A stretch of DNA of 64,000 bases from Microbacterium sp. GTDB lineage: Bacteria > Actinomycetota > Actinomycetes > Actinomycetales > Microbacteriaceae. Where the stretch lies: contig NZ_JAPSHY010000005.1 of the NCBI RefSeq assembly GCF_031179285.1, positions 1-64,000 of the forward strand, in the 5' to 3' direction. The notes under the pieces were generated by a model that was not told the origin of the DNA, did not search any database, and saw nothing but the letters and a program-made list of their open reading frames with translations. The position numbers and the translations under genes were made by a program. Below are positions 43,120-52,013 of this stretch, in pieces; within the stretch, counting starts at the first letter, position 1, and each line of letters begins with the position of its first letter.

Positions 43120-43950
43120 CTACCGCAGGTAGGCGTCGACCATCAAGGCCCCGCGGATGTCTGTGAGCCTCTCGATGAGACGATCCACTCCGCGCGCGCT
43201 CAGCGCCGCCAGCTGCAGGTCATATGGCCCGAGCGGCTCCAGCTTTCCCGTGCGCACCCTGACGACCTCCCAGCCTGCCGCGCGCAGGGCCCGGTCCTTC
43301 CGTCGGTCGGTCTCCTCGCGCTTTCCGACATGCTCCAGCCCGTGGCGGCCGACGGAGTCGTACTCGATCGCGATGCGCAGCTCGGGGAGCAGAATGTCCG
43401 GCCACACCTCGGTGTGGCGGAAGAAGGGACGGACCACCTTCACCGCGTTGAGTCCGCCGGTGAAGAGCAGGCGCTCGACCAGCGCGGCACGCAGCTTCTC
43501 CTCGGCGGCGGACGACGGTTTCGGTGCGCATTCGCTCAGGAACGCGGTGCCTCTGGGCAGGTCGGGGGTCTTCGTGCAGAGCGCCGGCGCGGGTGTGCGC
43601 GGACGAGCGGGGATCGCACGCGCTTCGCCGAGCACGACCGGCTGCGGCCGCGCGAGGGCGGAGCACTCCGGGCACCACGCGGAGCGCCTCCGCACCCGCC
43701 CCGGACGTTCTCGCTGTTCAGTGGGCGTCGCCGCGAAGCGGTGGCCGACCGCGCATTCCCAGCACAGCAGCACGTCGGCCGCGAGAGGAACCTGCGATAG
43801 CGCCACGCCGTGATTCAGTTCCGGGTGATACTGGCGGATCAGTTCGGGATACGCCGCCCACGCCGCCCGGAATGTGCCCACCTCGTACGGCACATCGAGG
43901 CCGCGCGAGAACTGCCTCCTCGCCCACCACTGCTGTACCGGCTCTGCCAC
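43120..43950 (-). CDS. zinc-ribbon protein with Vsr/DUF559-like endonuclease C-terminus
   Basis: The 276-residue protein has an N-terminal treble-clef type zinc region (LIRQYHPELN...LLCWECAVGHRF...WCPECSAL; four cysteines). Its C-terminal segment is EEKLRAALVERL...HTEVWPDILLPELRIAIEYDSVGRHG...DRRKDRALRAAGWEVVRVR. The E, D and E-Y-D residues followed by D-R-x-K and an aromatic W-x-V-x-R strand match the Vsr/DUF559 endonuclease-like fold. It may cut DNA at defined structures or be part of a repair or defence function. The GTG start is 6 nt after TAACTT, so probably leaderless. It precedes dinB by 67 bp. Confidence 0.6.
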   Translation of the reverse strand: MAEPVQQWWARRQFSRGLDVPYEVGTFRAAWAAYPELIRQYHPELNHGVALSQVPLAADVLLCWECAVGHRFAATPTEQRERPGRVRRRSAWCPECSALARPQPVVLGEARAIPARPRTPAPALCTKTPDLPRGTAFLSECAPKPSSAAEEKLRAALVERLLFTGGLNAVKVVRPFFRHTEVWPDILLPELRIAIEYDSVGRHGLEHVGKREETDRRKDRALRAAGWEVVRVRTGKLEPLGPYDLQLAALSARGVDRLIERLTDIRGALMVDAYLR

Positions 43951-44030
43951 ACGACGAAGTTAGCGGCGTGGGCGGACATCGCCGAAGGATGCCGCCGAGG
44001 AGATCACTCGACGTCACGCCGCCGATGCGC

Positions 44031-44053
44031 TATCGTCTGACCATGCGGTCAGA
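44031..44053. promoter_or_regulatory. -10 box and TetR operator spanning the start codon
   Basis: TATCGT (44031-44036) precedes the ATG at 44043 by 6 nt. The inverted repeat TCTGACC-ATGC-GGTCAGA (44036-44053) begins in this -10 and covers the start codon. The 18-bp symmetric site fits TetR autoregulation. Confidence 0.65.
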
Positions 44054-44690
44054 TAATCATCCCGACGGTCAGGCGTCCGTGCGCACCTTCACCGAAGAGG
44101 CGCGCCGAGGCCAGCTGATCGACTGCACGATCGAGGTGCTCGTGGCTCTCGGCTACGGCGGCACAACCCTCAGCCGGGTCGCCGAGAGGGCGGGCGTCAG
44201 CAAAGGAGTGGTGCTCTACCACTTCACGAACAAGGCCGAGCTGCTCGAGGCGACGGTGCGCGAGGTGTACGACCGCGGCATCGAGTATGCCAAGCGGGCG
44301 TGGTTCGATCACCACGCAGAGTCCGCCTCCCCGCCCGATCTGCTGCACGCATACCTTCAAACCAACCTGGACTACATCGCCGCTCACCCGGCCGAGATCG
44401 CAGCGACGATCGAGGTCAGCCGAAACCATCGCGATTCCGCCGGTGCGCTCGTGTTCGGCTCCGCGTTCGAGGAGCCCATCTACGCTCCGCTGGAGGGCAT
44501 CTTCCGTGCCGGACAGGAGTCGGGGCACTTCCGCGACTTCGATCCGCACGTGATGGCGGTGTCGGTGCGGCGCGTGATCGACGGTTTCAGTTTTCAGATG
44601 CTGGCTGCGCCCGGCCTCGACAGCCGGGCATACACGAGCGAGGTCGTCGCCCTCTTCGACCGCGCCACACGAAAGGACGGCACCCGGTGA
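44043..44690 (+). CDS. TetR/AcrR family transcriptional regulator
   Basis: The 215-residue protein has the TetR DNA-binding domain: ARRGQLIDCTIEVLVALGYGGTTLSRVAERAGVSKGVVLYHFTNKAELLEATVREVYDRG. An all-helical ligand and dimerisation domain follows. Its stop overlaps the GTG of the acyltransferase by 4 bp, so it probably controls that gene and itself. The operator covers its own start codon. The inducer is unknown. Confidence 0.87.
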   Translation: MRSDNHPDGQASVRTFTEEARRGQLIDCTIEVLVALGYGGTTLSRVAERAGVSKGVVLYHFTNKAELLEATVREVYDRGIEYAKRAWFDHHAESASPPDLLHAYLQTNLDYIAAHPAEIAATIEVSRNHRDSAGALVFGSAFEEPIYAPLEGIFRAGQESGHFRDFDPHVMAVSVRRVIDGFSFQMLAAPGLDSRAYTSEVVALFDRATRKDGTR

Positions 44691-45811
44691 CCCTTCAACC
44701 GACGACGCACAGAACCCGTCAGCGCCTCGCGTATCTCGACAACGTGAGGGTCGCGCTCACCGTGCTGGTGGTCGCCCACCACGTCGCGCTGGCGTACGGC
44801 AACCTCGGACTCTGGCCGAACTGGCAGGAGCCGGCCCAGATGATCGAGGCCGCGCCGCTCGACCTTTTCGTCCTGCTCAACCAGGCCTACTTCATGGGCA
44901 TGTTCTTCCTGCTGTCGGGGTACTTCGTTCCCGGTTCGGTCGACAGGAACGGAGCGGCGCGTTTCGCGATCGACCGTCTCCGCCGGCTCGGCATCCCGCT
45001 TCTCGCCTTCCTCCTGCTGCTGCGTCCTCTGTTCACGTTGCCCCGGTACCTCGGGCTGCCCGCCGCGGATCGTCCGCAGTACTGGGAGTACTATCTGACA
45101 TCCACCGACATCGGCCCGATCTGGTTTCTCGGCTTTCTGCTGCTGCTGAGCCTCGGCTACACCGTCCTGCGCCGCGGAACGGGCGGCGCGCGGTCAGCGT
45201 CGCAGACCGCTGTGCGTTCCTGGCAGATCGTGGCCTTCGCGATCGGGCTCGCCCTGGTCTCGTACCTTTGGCGGATCGTCGTCCCGAACGGCACGATCCT
45301 CCTCGGCATCCCGAGCGCCGCCTACCTGCCGCAGTATGTCGTGCTCTTCGTCGTCGGCATCCTCGCCGCACGTCACGGTTGGCTCACGGCTCTTCCGCGC
45401 CGCTCCGGGACGCTCGGGGCGGCTCTGATCGTGGCGTCGTTCGTGCCGATGCTGCTCGGCGGCTACGAGACCCTCGGCGTCGGCGCTGACGTCCCCGCGC
45501 CCGGCGCGCCCGCTCACCTCGCCTTCGCACTGTGGGACCAGCTCTTCGCCGTCGGGATGATCCTCGTCCTGCTGACGATCTTCCGGCGTCGGGTGACAGC
45601 CGACGGCTCATTCGCCCGCTTCCTCGCGGGAAACGCCTACGCGGTCTATCTCGTCCACGCGCCGATCATCGTCGGTTTTGTCGCTCTTCTCGTGCCGTTC
45701 GCGCCGAGTCCGTTCGCCGGGTTCGCCATCGTGCTGCCGCTGAGCCTCGCGGCGAGCTGGGTGATCGCGGCGTGGCTGCGACGGCTGCCCGGAGTTCGCA
45801 ACATCCTCTGA
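44687..45811 (+). CDS. acyltransferase 3 family membrane protein
   Basis: The 374-residue protein has about ten membrane helices and the family opening RQRLAYLDNVRVALTVLVVAHHVALAYG with the catalytic His, followed by MGMFFLLSGYFVPGSVDRNGAARFAIDRLRRLGIPLLAF. The C-terminal part has NAYAVYLVHAPIIVGF. Such enzymes O-acylate sugars, lipids or peptidoglycan on the outside of the membrane. The GTG start overlaps the TetR gene. Target unknown. Confidence 0.8.
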   Translation: MTLQPTTHRTRQRLAYLDNVRVALTVLVVAHHVALAYGNLGLWPNWQEPAQMIEAAPLDLFVLLNQAYFMGMFFLLSGYFVPGSVDRNGAARFAIDRLRRLGIPLLAFLLLLRPLFTLPRYLGLPAADRPQYWEYYLTSTDIGPIWFLGFLLLLSLGYTVLRRGTGGARSASQTAVRSWQIVAFAIGLALVSYLWRIVVPNGTILLGIPSAAYLPQYVVLFVVGILAARHGWLTALPRRSGTLGAALIVASFVPMLLGGYETLGVGADVPAPGAPAHLAFALWDQLFAVGMILVLLTIFRRRVTADGSFARFLAGNAYAVYLVHAPIIVGFVALLVPFAPSPFAGFAIVLPLSLAASWVIAAWLRRLPGVRNIL

Positions 45812-45846
45812 GAACGTGCCAGGCGAGCTAGGGAGAGCGCTGATAG

Positions 45847-45961
45847 CGGCGGCATGCCGCCGAGGCTGCCCGCCGGGCGACAGGCCTGTCGCGTAGTCGG
45901 TGGGCGTCGCTGCCCCTTCGGGTACATGGCGGATGGCGGAGTCTTCTCGATCGACTCCGCC
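45847..45961. terminator. palindrome-rich convergent intergenic region with terminator hairpin
   Basis: Three elements occur in 115 bp: the perfect palindromes CGGCGGCATGCCGCCG (45847-45862) and GCGACAGGCCTGTCGC (45877-45892), and a hairpin GGCGGAGTC/GACTCCGCC (45935-45961, 9-bp stem). The last sits 13 nt before the stop of the opposing membrane protein gene and is the best terminator candidate. None has a T-tract. Confidence 0.5.
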
Positions 45962-45973
45962 GCCGGCTGCCCG

Positions 45974-46390
45974 TCACCGCCGCCTCCCGCGCTGGATCGC
46001 CTCCGCCGCGAAGCCGGTGAGTGCGCCGACGCCCGCCGACCTGCCCACCTCGAACGCACCGGCGACCAGTGTCGCCGCGATGCCGTGATCGGGCCACTCC
46101 CCGAGTGCCAGCGTGGTCAGCCCCACGAGGATGCCGAGCAGGGCGCCCGACAGCGTCAGCGTCGCCACCGGGCGCGGGACACGCCCGAACCCTGCCCCGA
46201 GCATCCACACCGTCGAGACCGTGATGAAGGCGACGAGAGCGGTCGCGAGTCCTCCGATCACCGCCTCGAGGCCCACCAGGCGCAGCAACGGCCAGAGCAG
46301 CCCCAGCGTCCCGAAACCGACGACAGCGCCCCAATTGATGCGTGGACGCGGAGGACGGCGCGGATCTGCAGATTGCTTCGCCTCGATCAT
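45974..46390 (-). CDS. small membrane protein, unknown
   Basis: The 138-residue protein has about four hydrophobic segments: INWGAVVGFGTLGLLWPLLRLVGL, VIGGLATALVAFITVSTVWMLGAGF, TLTLSGALLGILVGLTTLALG and IAATLVAGAFEVGRSAGVGALTGFAAEA. I recognise no family. The ATG at 46390 is 6 nt after TACGGT, suggesting leaderless transcription. It converges on the acyltransferase gene and is divergent from the GNAT gene. Confidence 0.65.
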   Translation of the reverse strand: MIEAKQSADPRRPPRPRINWGAVVGFGTLGLLWPLLRLVGLEAVIGGLATALVAFITVSTVWMLGAGFGRVPRPVATLTLSGALLGILVGLTTLALGEWPDHGIAATLVAGAFEVGRSAGVGALTGFAAEAIQRGRRR

Positions 46391-46605
46391 GGCGCCACCG
46401 TAGCCAGGGAGTCGTCGCGCGGTCGTCCTTCCGGAAGCGGCGGGTATGTCGTCCTGAAGCGACACTTCGTCGCCGGTCGGCCGGCACGGCCCGATGGCGA
46501 CACCGAGGTCGACCGAAGTCGACTCATCCCGTGCTCGAGGTCGCTCACGGTGTCGCCCGATGCAGGTGTCGGCGCCCGCGCCGGCGGCCCAGCATGGAGT
46601 TCCGG

Positions 46606-46620
46606 CTGTCGGCCCGACAG
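46606..46620. promoter_or_regulatory. short inverted repeat upstream of GNAT gene
   Basis: CTGTCGGCCCGACAG has 7-bp arms around one central base, 27 nt before the ATG at 46648. It could be an operator for the GNAT gene. No regulator is obvious. Confidence 0.3.
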
Positions 46621-46647
46621 TCATCGCCTGACCGGAGAGAAACGACC

Positions 46648-47256
46648 ATGCCCATTCATGAACCCAATCTGCACATCGACACGCTGGACCGCACCTCGAT
46701 CGACGAGACAGCGGCACTGCTCGGCAGCGGCATGGCGGACAACCCTGTGCACGTCGGCGTCTACGGCGGAGACGACGAGCATCGGGAACGGTGTCACGCG
46801 CGCATGACTCGAACACTGCTGACGGTGAAGCCCCTGACGATCGAAGGCGTGCGACAGGGAGGCTCCCTCGTCGGCGTGGCCGCGGTGGCGTCGCCCGGTG
46901 CCTGCCAGCCCTCGCCCCCAGCCAGGATGCGACTGATGGCGGCCGCGGCCTCGCTCGGCCCTCGCGCTGCACTGCGCCTGCGCGCATGGGAGCGCGCCTG
47001 GGGCCGGAACGACCCTGCGGAACCGCACTTCCATCTCGGCCCGGTCGCCGTCGAACGCCGGCTGCGGGCCCGCGGCATCGGCACGCTGCTCCTCGCCCGT
47101 CACGCCTCGCGACTGGATGCCGTGGGAGCGGTCGGCTACCTGGAGACGGATCGGCCGGAGGCAATCGGTTTCTATCAACGTTTCGGCTACGCGGTGGTCG
47201 GCGAGGCCGACGTCCTCGGAGTTCCCACGTGGTTCATGCGACGCCCGCCGGCGTGA
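46648..47256 (+). CDS. GNAT family N-acetyltransferase
   Basis: The 202-residue protein has the GNAT core LGPVAVERRLRARGIGTLLLARHASRLD (acetyl-CoA loop R-x-x-G-I-G), then VGYLETDRPEAIGFYQRFGYAVVGEADVLGVPTWFMRR. The N-terminal half includes an Ala/Arg-rich segment between the strands. This layout is frequent in actinobacterial GNATs that act on small molecules or peptides. CGGAGAG precedes the ATG. The acceptor is unknown. Confidence 0.78.
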   Translation: MPIHEPNLHIDTLDRTSIDETAALLGSGMADNPVHVGVYGGDDEHRERCHARMTRTLLTVKPLTIEGVRQGGSLVGVAAVASPGACQPSPPARMRLMAAAASLGPRAALRLRAWERAWGRNDPAEPHFHLGPVAVERRLRARGIGTLLLARHASRLDAVGAVGYLETDRPEAIGFYQRFGYAVVGEADVLGVPTWFMRRPPA

Positions 47257-47259
47257 CGG

Positions 47260-47913
47260 TCAGGGCGCGACGAGCCCCGATCGATGCGCGATCACGATGA
47301 GTTCCGGCCGATCGCGAGCACCGAGTTTGGCGAGGATGCGGCTGACGTATGTGCGTGCGGTGGCGGGGCTCAGATGCAACGCGGCGCCGATCTCGTCGTT
47401 CGTGTCGCCGTGGCCGATGCGCGCGAGCACTTCGAGTTCGCGCGCGCTGAGCGCCGCAAGGCGCGGGTCGGGCGCAGACGACACCTGTCCCACGGCAATC
47501 ATGTCCATGACGCGCTGCGTGATCACGGGGGAGAGGAGCCGCTCGCCCCGTCCCGCGCGGTGTACGGCGTCACGCAATTCGTCACGCGGTGTGTTCTTGA
47601 GCAGGTAGCCGATGGCACCCGCCCGGATCGCCTCGACGATGTCGGCATCTGCATCGAAGGTCGTGAGCACGACGATGTTGGTGGCGGTAAGACGCTCGTC
47701 AGCTCGGATGGCACGCGTGGCCTCGATGCCGTCCATCACCGGCATCCGCAGATCCATGAGGACCACGTCCGGCCGGTACCGGCGGGCCGCTTCGAGCCCG
47801 CGTCGGCCGTCGGTGGCTTCGGCGACCACGTCGATCGATTCGCCTCGCGTGAGCAGTGTGCGAAGCCCTGCCCGCACGAGATCCTGATCGTCGACCAGCA
47901 CGACCGTTGTCAT
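47260..47913 (-). CDS. LuxR-type (NarL/FixJ) response regulator
   Basis: The 217-residue protein has a receiver domain with acidic pair Asp8-Asp9, phospho-acceptor Asp54 in VVLMDLRMPVMDG, and the KNTPRDEL Lys. Its LuxR HTH reads LAALSARELEVLARIGHGDTNDEIGAALHLSPATARTYVSRILAKLGARDRPELIVIA. It overlaps the histidine kinase gene by 4 bp, forming a two-component system. Target genes are not evident; the neighbours (FAD monooxygenase and multicopper oxidase) are possible candidates only by position. Confidence 0.9.
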   Translation of the reverse strand: MTTVVLVDDQDLVRAGLRTLLTRGESIDVVAEATDGRRGLEAARRYRPDVVLMDLRMPVMDGIEATRAIRADERLTATNIVVLTTFDADADIVEAIRAGAIGYLLKNTPRDELRDAVHRAGRGERLLSPVITQRVMDMIAVGQVSSAPDPRLAALSARELEVLARIGHGDTNDEIGAALHLSPATARTYVSRILAKLGARDRPELIVIAHRSGLVAP

Positions 47914-49127
47914 CGCTTCGCCTCCAGGGGAAACGACGCGCGCACAACGAACCCGCCGTCTGCCGGGCCGGCAGTGAAGGAGCCTCCCAGCAGCGTCGCC
48001 CGCTCCCGCATGCCGGCGAGCCCGCTGCCGGTGACGCGAGCATCCTCCGGCAATGGACCGGATGATGGAACGCCGTCGTTCACGACGGTGACGTCCACGT
48101 GTTCACCGACCTGTCGCACACGCACCTCCACTCGGGAGGCGTTCGCGTGGCGCACCACGTTGGTGATGGATTCCTGGACGATGCGGTAGATCGCCGATTC
48201 CAGCGTCGGCGGCAGCGGCGAGTGCACATCCACCAGCGAGCGCACCTCGAGGCCGGCCTGCCGTGCGGGCAGAATCGCGGCATCGAGATCCGTGATGCGC
48301 AGCGACTCCCGCGCAGCGGCATCCTCGTTGCGGAGGCTCGCCACCGTTCGCCGCAGATCCTCGAAAGTCGCCGAGGTGGTCTCGCTGATCACCTGCAGGG
48401 CGCGGCGGAGGTCGAGGTCCTCTGCAGGCACTCGACCTGCGGGTGAGGGGGTCTCGCCGGCAGCGTCCATCGCCTCCTCGGCGATCTGCGTGTGCAGCGC
48501 GATCGCGGTCAGCGCGTGGCCGACCGAATCGTGGAGGTCGCGCGCGATGGCGAGCCGTTCGGACATCACACGCTGTTGCGCCTCGCGGGCGTAGCGGTCC
48601 TGCAGAAGCCCCGCGACCTCTGACGACCTCGTGCGCAGGTCGCGCCGTGCGCGCAGGCTGTCGCCGAAGGCGATCGCGGCCGCGAGGAGGAGGGCGTGCC
48701 CCGGCAGTTCGTAGCCGACGACCGCGGCCGGATCCTGGTCGATGGCGAGGCGGTAGATGATCGAGATGAGCAGCACCGACGCTGAGGAGATGACGGCCGC
48801 GCCCACCCGGCCGCACTCCGCAGCTGAGAAGACGGCGGCGGCCAGCGGGACGGCGACGCCGATCGCCGGGTAGCCGGCGGCGTAGTACGAGAGGACGGCG
48901 GCCGCCGACAGGACGACGACGAGCACGGGGAACCGTCGCCGTACCAGCATGAGAGCGCCGAGAGCTACGGCCCACAGGTACGACCACGCATCGGGATCCG
49001 CGCCCTCGATGTCGGCGGCGATCGAGAGCGAGACGACCAGCGTGACCCCGCTGCCGAGGAGGAGGTCGAACACCCATGGGGCCGGTTGCCCGGCGTCGTC
49101 ATCGACGGTGCGTGCATCGGCCATCAT
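47910..49127 (-). CDS. sensor histidine kinase (HisKA_3 type)
   Basis: The 405-residue kinase has an N-terminal membrane part with several helices (VFDLLLGSGVTLVVSLSIAAD, YLWAVALGALMLVRRRF and others). It then has the DHp helix SERLAIARDLHDSVGHALTAIALHTQIA with the phospho-His, and an HATPase domain with IVQESITNVVRHAN and GSGLAGMRERATLLGG. No extracellular sensor domain is apparent, so the membrane part may sense. The ATG at 49127 is 6 nt after TACGAT, which supports this start over an upstream one at 49229. Confidence 0.88.
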   Translation of the reverse strand: MMADARTVDDDAGQPAPWVFDLLLGSGVTLVVSLSIAADIEGADPDAWSYLWAVALGALMLVRRRFPVLVVVLSAAAVLSYYAAGYPAIGVAVPLAAAVFSAAECGRVGAAVISSASVLLISIIYRLAIDQDPAAVVGYELPGHALLLAAAIAFGDSLRARRDLRTRSSEVAGLLQDRYAREAQQRVMSERLAIARDLHDSVGHALTAIALHTQIAEEAMDAAGETPSPAGRVPAEDLDLRRALQVISETTSATFEDLRRTVASLRNEDAAARESLRITDLDAAILPARQAGLEVRSLVDVHSPLPPTLESAIYRIVQESITNVVRHANASRVEVRVRQVGEHVDVTVVNDGVPSSGPLPEDARVTGSGLAGMRERATLLGGSFTAGPADGGFVVRASFPLEAKR

Positions 49128-49225
49128 GCTGTCATCGTAAGGCGGGGTGGCGTGTCGTCGCAGTCGCTTCCGGGCGACATGTCCTCGCGGTCGGCTGTCG
49201 CCCGCGGCCGACGGTGGCCGCTCGT

Positions 49226-50248
49226 TCATCGCCGGGAGGAGAGCAGGATCATCGCGCGGTCACGCAGGCCGGTGGCACGGTCGGTTGTGGCCACCCGGTT
49301 GATGATCCGCGCGGCCGTGACCGTGCGGCGCGTCCGTGCGCGCCGCTCCCGGTCGTACCTCGCGAGGCCAGCCGAGACGTCGCGCCGACCTTCGATGGCG
49401 TCTGCGAGGGCGACGGCGTCGAGCAGCGACTCGCACGCGCCGCGGCCGAGGTTGGGTGCCATCGCGTGAGCTGCGTCGCCCACGAGAGCGACTCGGCCCT
49501 GGACATAGGGATGCCGGAACGAGACGTCGGACAGGTCGCGGCGATCGATGTCGTCGTACTCGAGGTGGTCCAGCACGTCGACGATGCCGGCATGCCACGT
49601 TCCGAACACCGCTCGCAGATCGGTCAAGGGGTCATTCCTCGCACCACCGAGGCGTTCGCGTCGAACGCAGGCGAACCAGTTCGTGCGCCCATCATCGGTC
49701 GGGGTGATGCCGAAGAGCGCGCCGCGGCCCCATGTCTCCGTGACCGATGCGACCGGCAGATCGACGATTCCGCGGAAAGCGACCGTGCCCAGTGGCCGCT
49801 CGGCGGCCGTCGACCACACTCGCGAGCGCACACCACTGTGGATGCCGTCGGCCCCGACCACCAGGTCGGCGTCCGGGAGGGTGTCGTCGAGGTCCAGGGG
49901 GTCAGACCACCGAACGTCGCCGTCGGAAAGCTGACTCATGAGGGCGGACAGCAGCCTGCCGCGGGAGATGAGATGTGCGCGTCGGCTCTGCGGAACCCGT
50001 CCGATGACGTCGCCCCGCGGATCGAGGATCCGCGCTCCGCGGCTGAGCGTTGCCTCCGACCGGATACGGTCGCCGACTCCGAGGCGGTCGAGCGCGCGCA
50101 TCGCCTCTGGCCACATCCCCAGCGCCGTCCCGCCCTCCGGGAGACCCGCTGCACGGTCCTGCATTTGAACCGTCCAGCCGATCCTCCGCAGCGCGATGGC
50201 GCTGGCCAGCCCTGCGACTCCCGCACCGACGATGATCGCGTGTCCCAT
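49226..50248 (-). CDS. FAD-dependent monooxygenase
   Basis: The 340-residue flavoprotein has the Rossmann start HAIIVGAGVAGLASAIALRRIGWTVQMQDR, the DG motif DADLVVGADGIHSGVRSRVW, and the GD motif GRVALVGDAAHAMAPNLGRGACESLLDAVALADAI. This is the PHBH-like class that hydroxylates aromatics using NAD(P)H and oxygen. The substrate is unknown. The ATG at 50248 has GGAAGGAG upstream. It faces away from the multicopper oxidase gene. Confidence 0.83.
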   Translation of the reverse strand: MGHAIIVGAGVAGLASAIALRRIGWTVQMQDRAAGLPEGGTALGMWPEAMRALDRLGVGDRIRSEATLSRGARILDPRGDVIGRVPQSRRAHLISRGRLLSALMSQLSDGDVRWSDPLDLDDTLPDADLVVGADGIHSGVRSRVWSTAAERPLGTVAFRGIVDLPVASVTETWGRGALFGITPTDDGRTNWFACVRRERLGGARNDPLTDLRAVFGTWHAGIVDVLDHLEYDDIDRRDLSDVSFRHPYVQGRVALVGDAAHAMAPNLGRGACESLLDAVALADAIEGRRDVSAGLARYDRERRARTRRTVTAARIINRVATTDRATGLRDRAMILLSSRR

Positions 50249-50372
50249 CTGATCTCCTTCCTCCCGACGGACAGTACCGGCCTGGCGGCCGCCGCGCTGT
50301 CGCTTCCCGTCGACCTGATCTGTCGACGTCGGACGGATGCTGCTCGCGGCGACCCCTTCGTAGCGTGCCGGT

Positions 50373-51947
50373 ATGAACAGCACGACTGAGTTCGACGACA
50401 GGGGTGCGCACGGCGCCCGCCGAAGCCGCGGCAGGGCGATCGGCCCTGCCATCCTCGGGGGCGCAGTGCTGCTCGCGGTGGCGACGACCTTCACCGCGTG
50501 CGCCTTCGATTCGGGTCTCGTCTCGGATTCCTCCGTGTTCACCCCGGCGTCGCCCCCGGCCTTCGACACGCCCCTGCCCATCCCGCCGTTGGCGGAGTCC
50601 CAGGTCGTCGACGGGGTTCGGGTCTTCTCATTGACGGCTGATGAAGGGCAGCGGGAGTTCCTCGACGGCATGACGACGACGACGTGGGGTTTCAACGGCG
50701 ACTATCTCGGGCCGACGCTGCGCGCGCACCGGGGCGAGAAGGTCGCCGTCGATGTCACCAATCAGCTGGCCGAGACCACCACGGTGCACTGGCACGGCAT
50801 GCATCTGCCGGCCGCGATGGACGGCGGGCCCCATCAGCCGATCGCCCCGGGCGGTCAGTGGCGGCCGCAGTGGCGGATCGATCAGCCGGCTGCAACGCTG
50901 TGGTACCACCCGCACCCTCACGGCGAGACCGAGGAGCACGTGCTGCGCGGACTCTCGGGGATGTTCATCCTCGACGACGACGACAGCGGTGGGTTCGGGC
51001 TGCCCGTCGAATACGGCGTCGATGACATCCCCCTGATCGTCCAGGACAAGAGGTTCCGCTCGGACGGCGAGTTCCAGCTCGACGCGCAGGGCAACGAAGT
51101 GGGCCTGCTCGGCAACGTGGTGCTCACGAACGGCTCGTGGGGCTCGGTGCTGGAAGTGACGACCGAACTCGTGAGGCTCAGGATCCTGAACGGTTCCAGC
51201 GCCCGCACCTATGACTTCGCTCTCGATGACGGGCGCGAGTTCTCACTCGTCGCCACGGACGGCGGCCTGCTCGAGGCGCCGGTGCGCACCGGACACGTGC
51301 GGCTGTCGCCCGGCGAGCGTGCCGAGATCGTCGTCAGCATGCGGCCGGGCACACAGGCGATGCTCCGCTCAGTCCCACCGGATCTCGGAAACGTCGCGGC
51401 ACCCGCCGCCTACGGCGGGACCGACGAGTTCGATGTCCTGCTGCTGCGCGCGGCAGCGCAACTGCGTCCGAGTGCTCCGCTCGCCGCCGCCTTCGGTGAC
51501 ATCGATCGCTTCCGGGCCGCGGATGCCGACAACACCCGCACCTTCCAGGTGCAGAATCGCGAGATCAACGGTCGGCGGATGGAGATGGATCGCATCGACG
51601 AGGTGATGCAGGTCGACTCCACCGAACTGTGGGAGGTCACCAATCGCGATCTTTTCCCGCACAACTGGCACGTGCACGACGTGCAGTTCCAGGTGCTCGA
51701 CATCGACAGGCAGGCACCGCCCGCGGAGCTGCTCGGCTGGAAGGACACCATCTATTTGGAGCCGCGCCGGGTGTATCGGATCATGATGCGCTTCGAGGAC
51801 TACACCGACGACGAGAACCCGTACATGATCCACTGCCATCTCCTTCTGCACGAAGATGAAGGTCTGATGTCACAGTTCGTCGTGAGCAGGGGCGGTCCGG
51901 GCCGCAACCTCGCACCGGGTGACGCGGACGACGGGCACGGGCACTGA
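50373..51947 (+). CDS. multicopper oxidase (secreted, CotA/FtsP-like)
   Basis: The 524-residue protein has a hydrophobic export signal (AILGGAVLLAVATTFTAC) with a possible lipid Cys and an Arg-rich region before it. The copper ligands are all present: HWHG (type 2/3), HPHPHG, HNWHVH and the C-terminal HCHLLLHED with type 1 Cys. Such enzymes oxidise metals or phenols with oxygen outside the membrane. The ATG at 50373 is 6 nt after TAGCGT. The substrate, copper, iron or phenol, is not distinguishable. Confidence 0.88.
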   Translation: MNSTTEFDDRGAHGARRSRGRAIGPAILGGAVLLAVATTFTACAFDSGLVSDSSVFTPASPPAFDTPLPIPPLAESQVVDGVRVFSLTADEGQREFLDGMTTTTWGFNGDYLGPTLRAHRGEKVAVDVTNQLAETTTVHWHGMHLPAAMDGGPHQPIAPGGQWRPQWRIDQPAATLWYHPHPHGETEEHVLRGLSGMFILDDDDSGGFGLPVEYGVDDIPLIVQDKRFRSDGEFQLDAQGNEVGLLGNVVLTNGSWGSVLEVTTELVRLRILNGSSARTYDFALDDGREFSLVATDGGLLEAPVRTGHVRLSPGERAEIVVSMRPGTQAMLRSVPPDLGNVAAPAAYGGTDEFDVLLLRAAAQLRPSAPLAAAFGDIDRFRAADADNTRTFQVQNREINGRRMEMDRIDEVMQVDSTELWEVTNRDLFPHNWHVHDVQFQVLDIDRQAPPAELLGWKDTIYLEPRRVYRIMMRFEDYTDDENPYMIHCHLLLHEDEGLMSQFVVSRGGPGRNLAPGDADDGHGH

Positions 51948-52013
51948 TTCCGCCAGGACGAGCGGTGCGACCACCTGCCTGCTCGTCCCCGATCACGATC
52001 CATGGAGGTCGGA

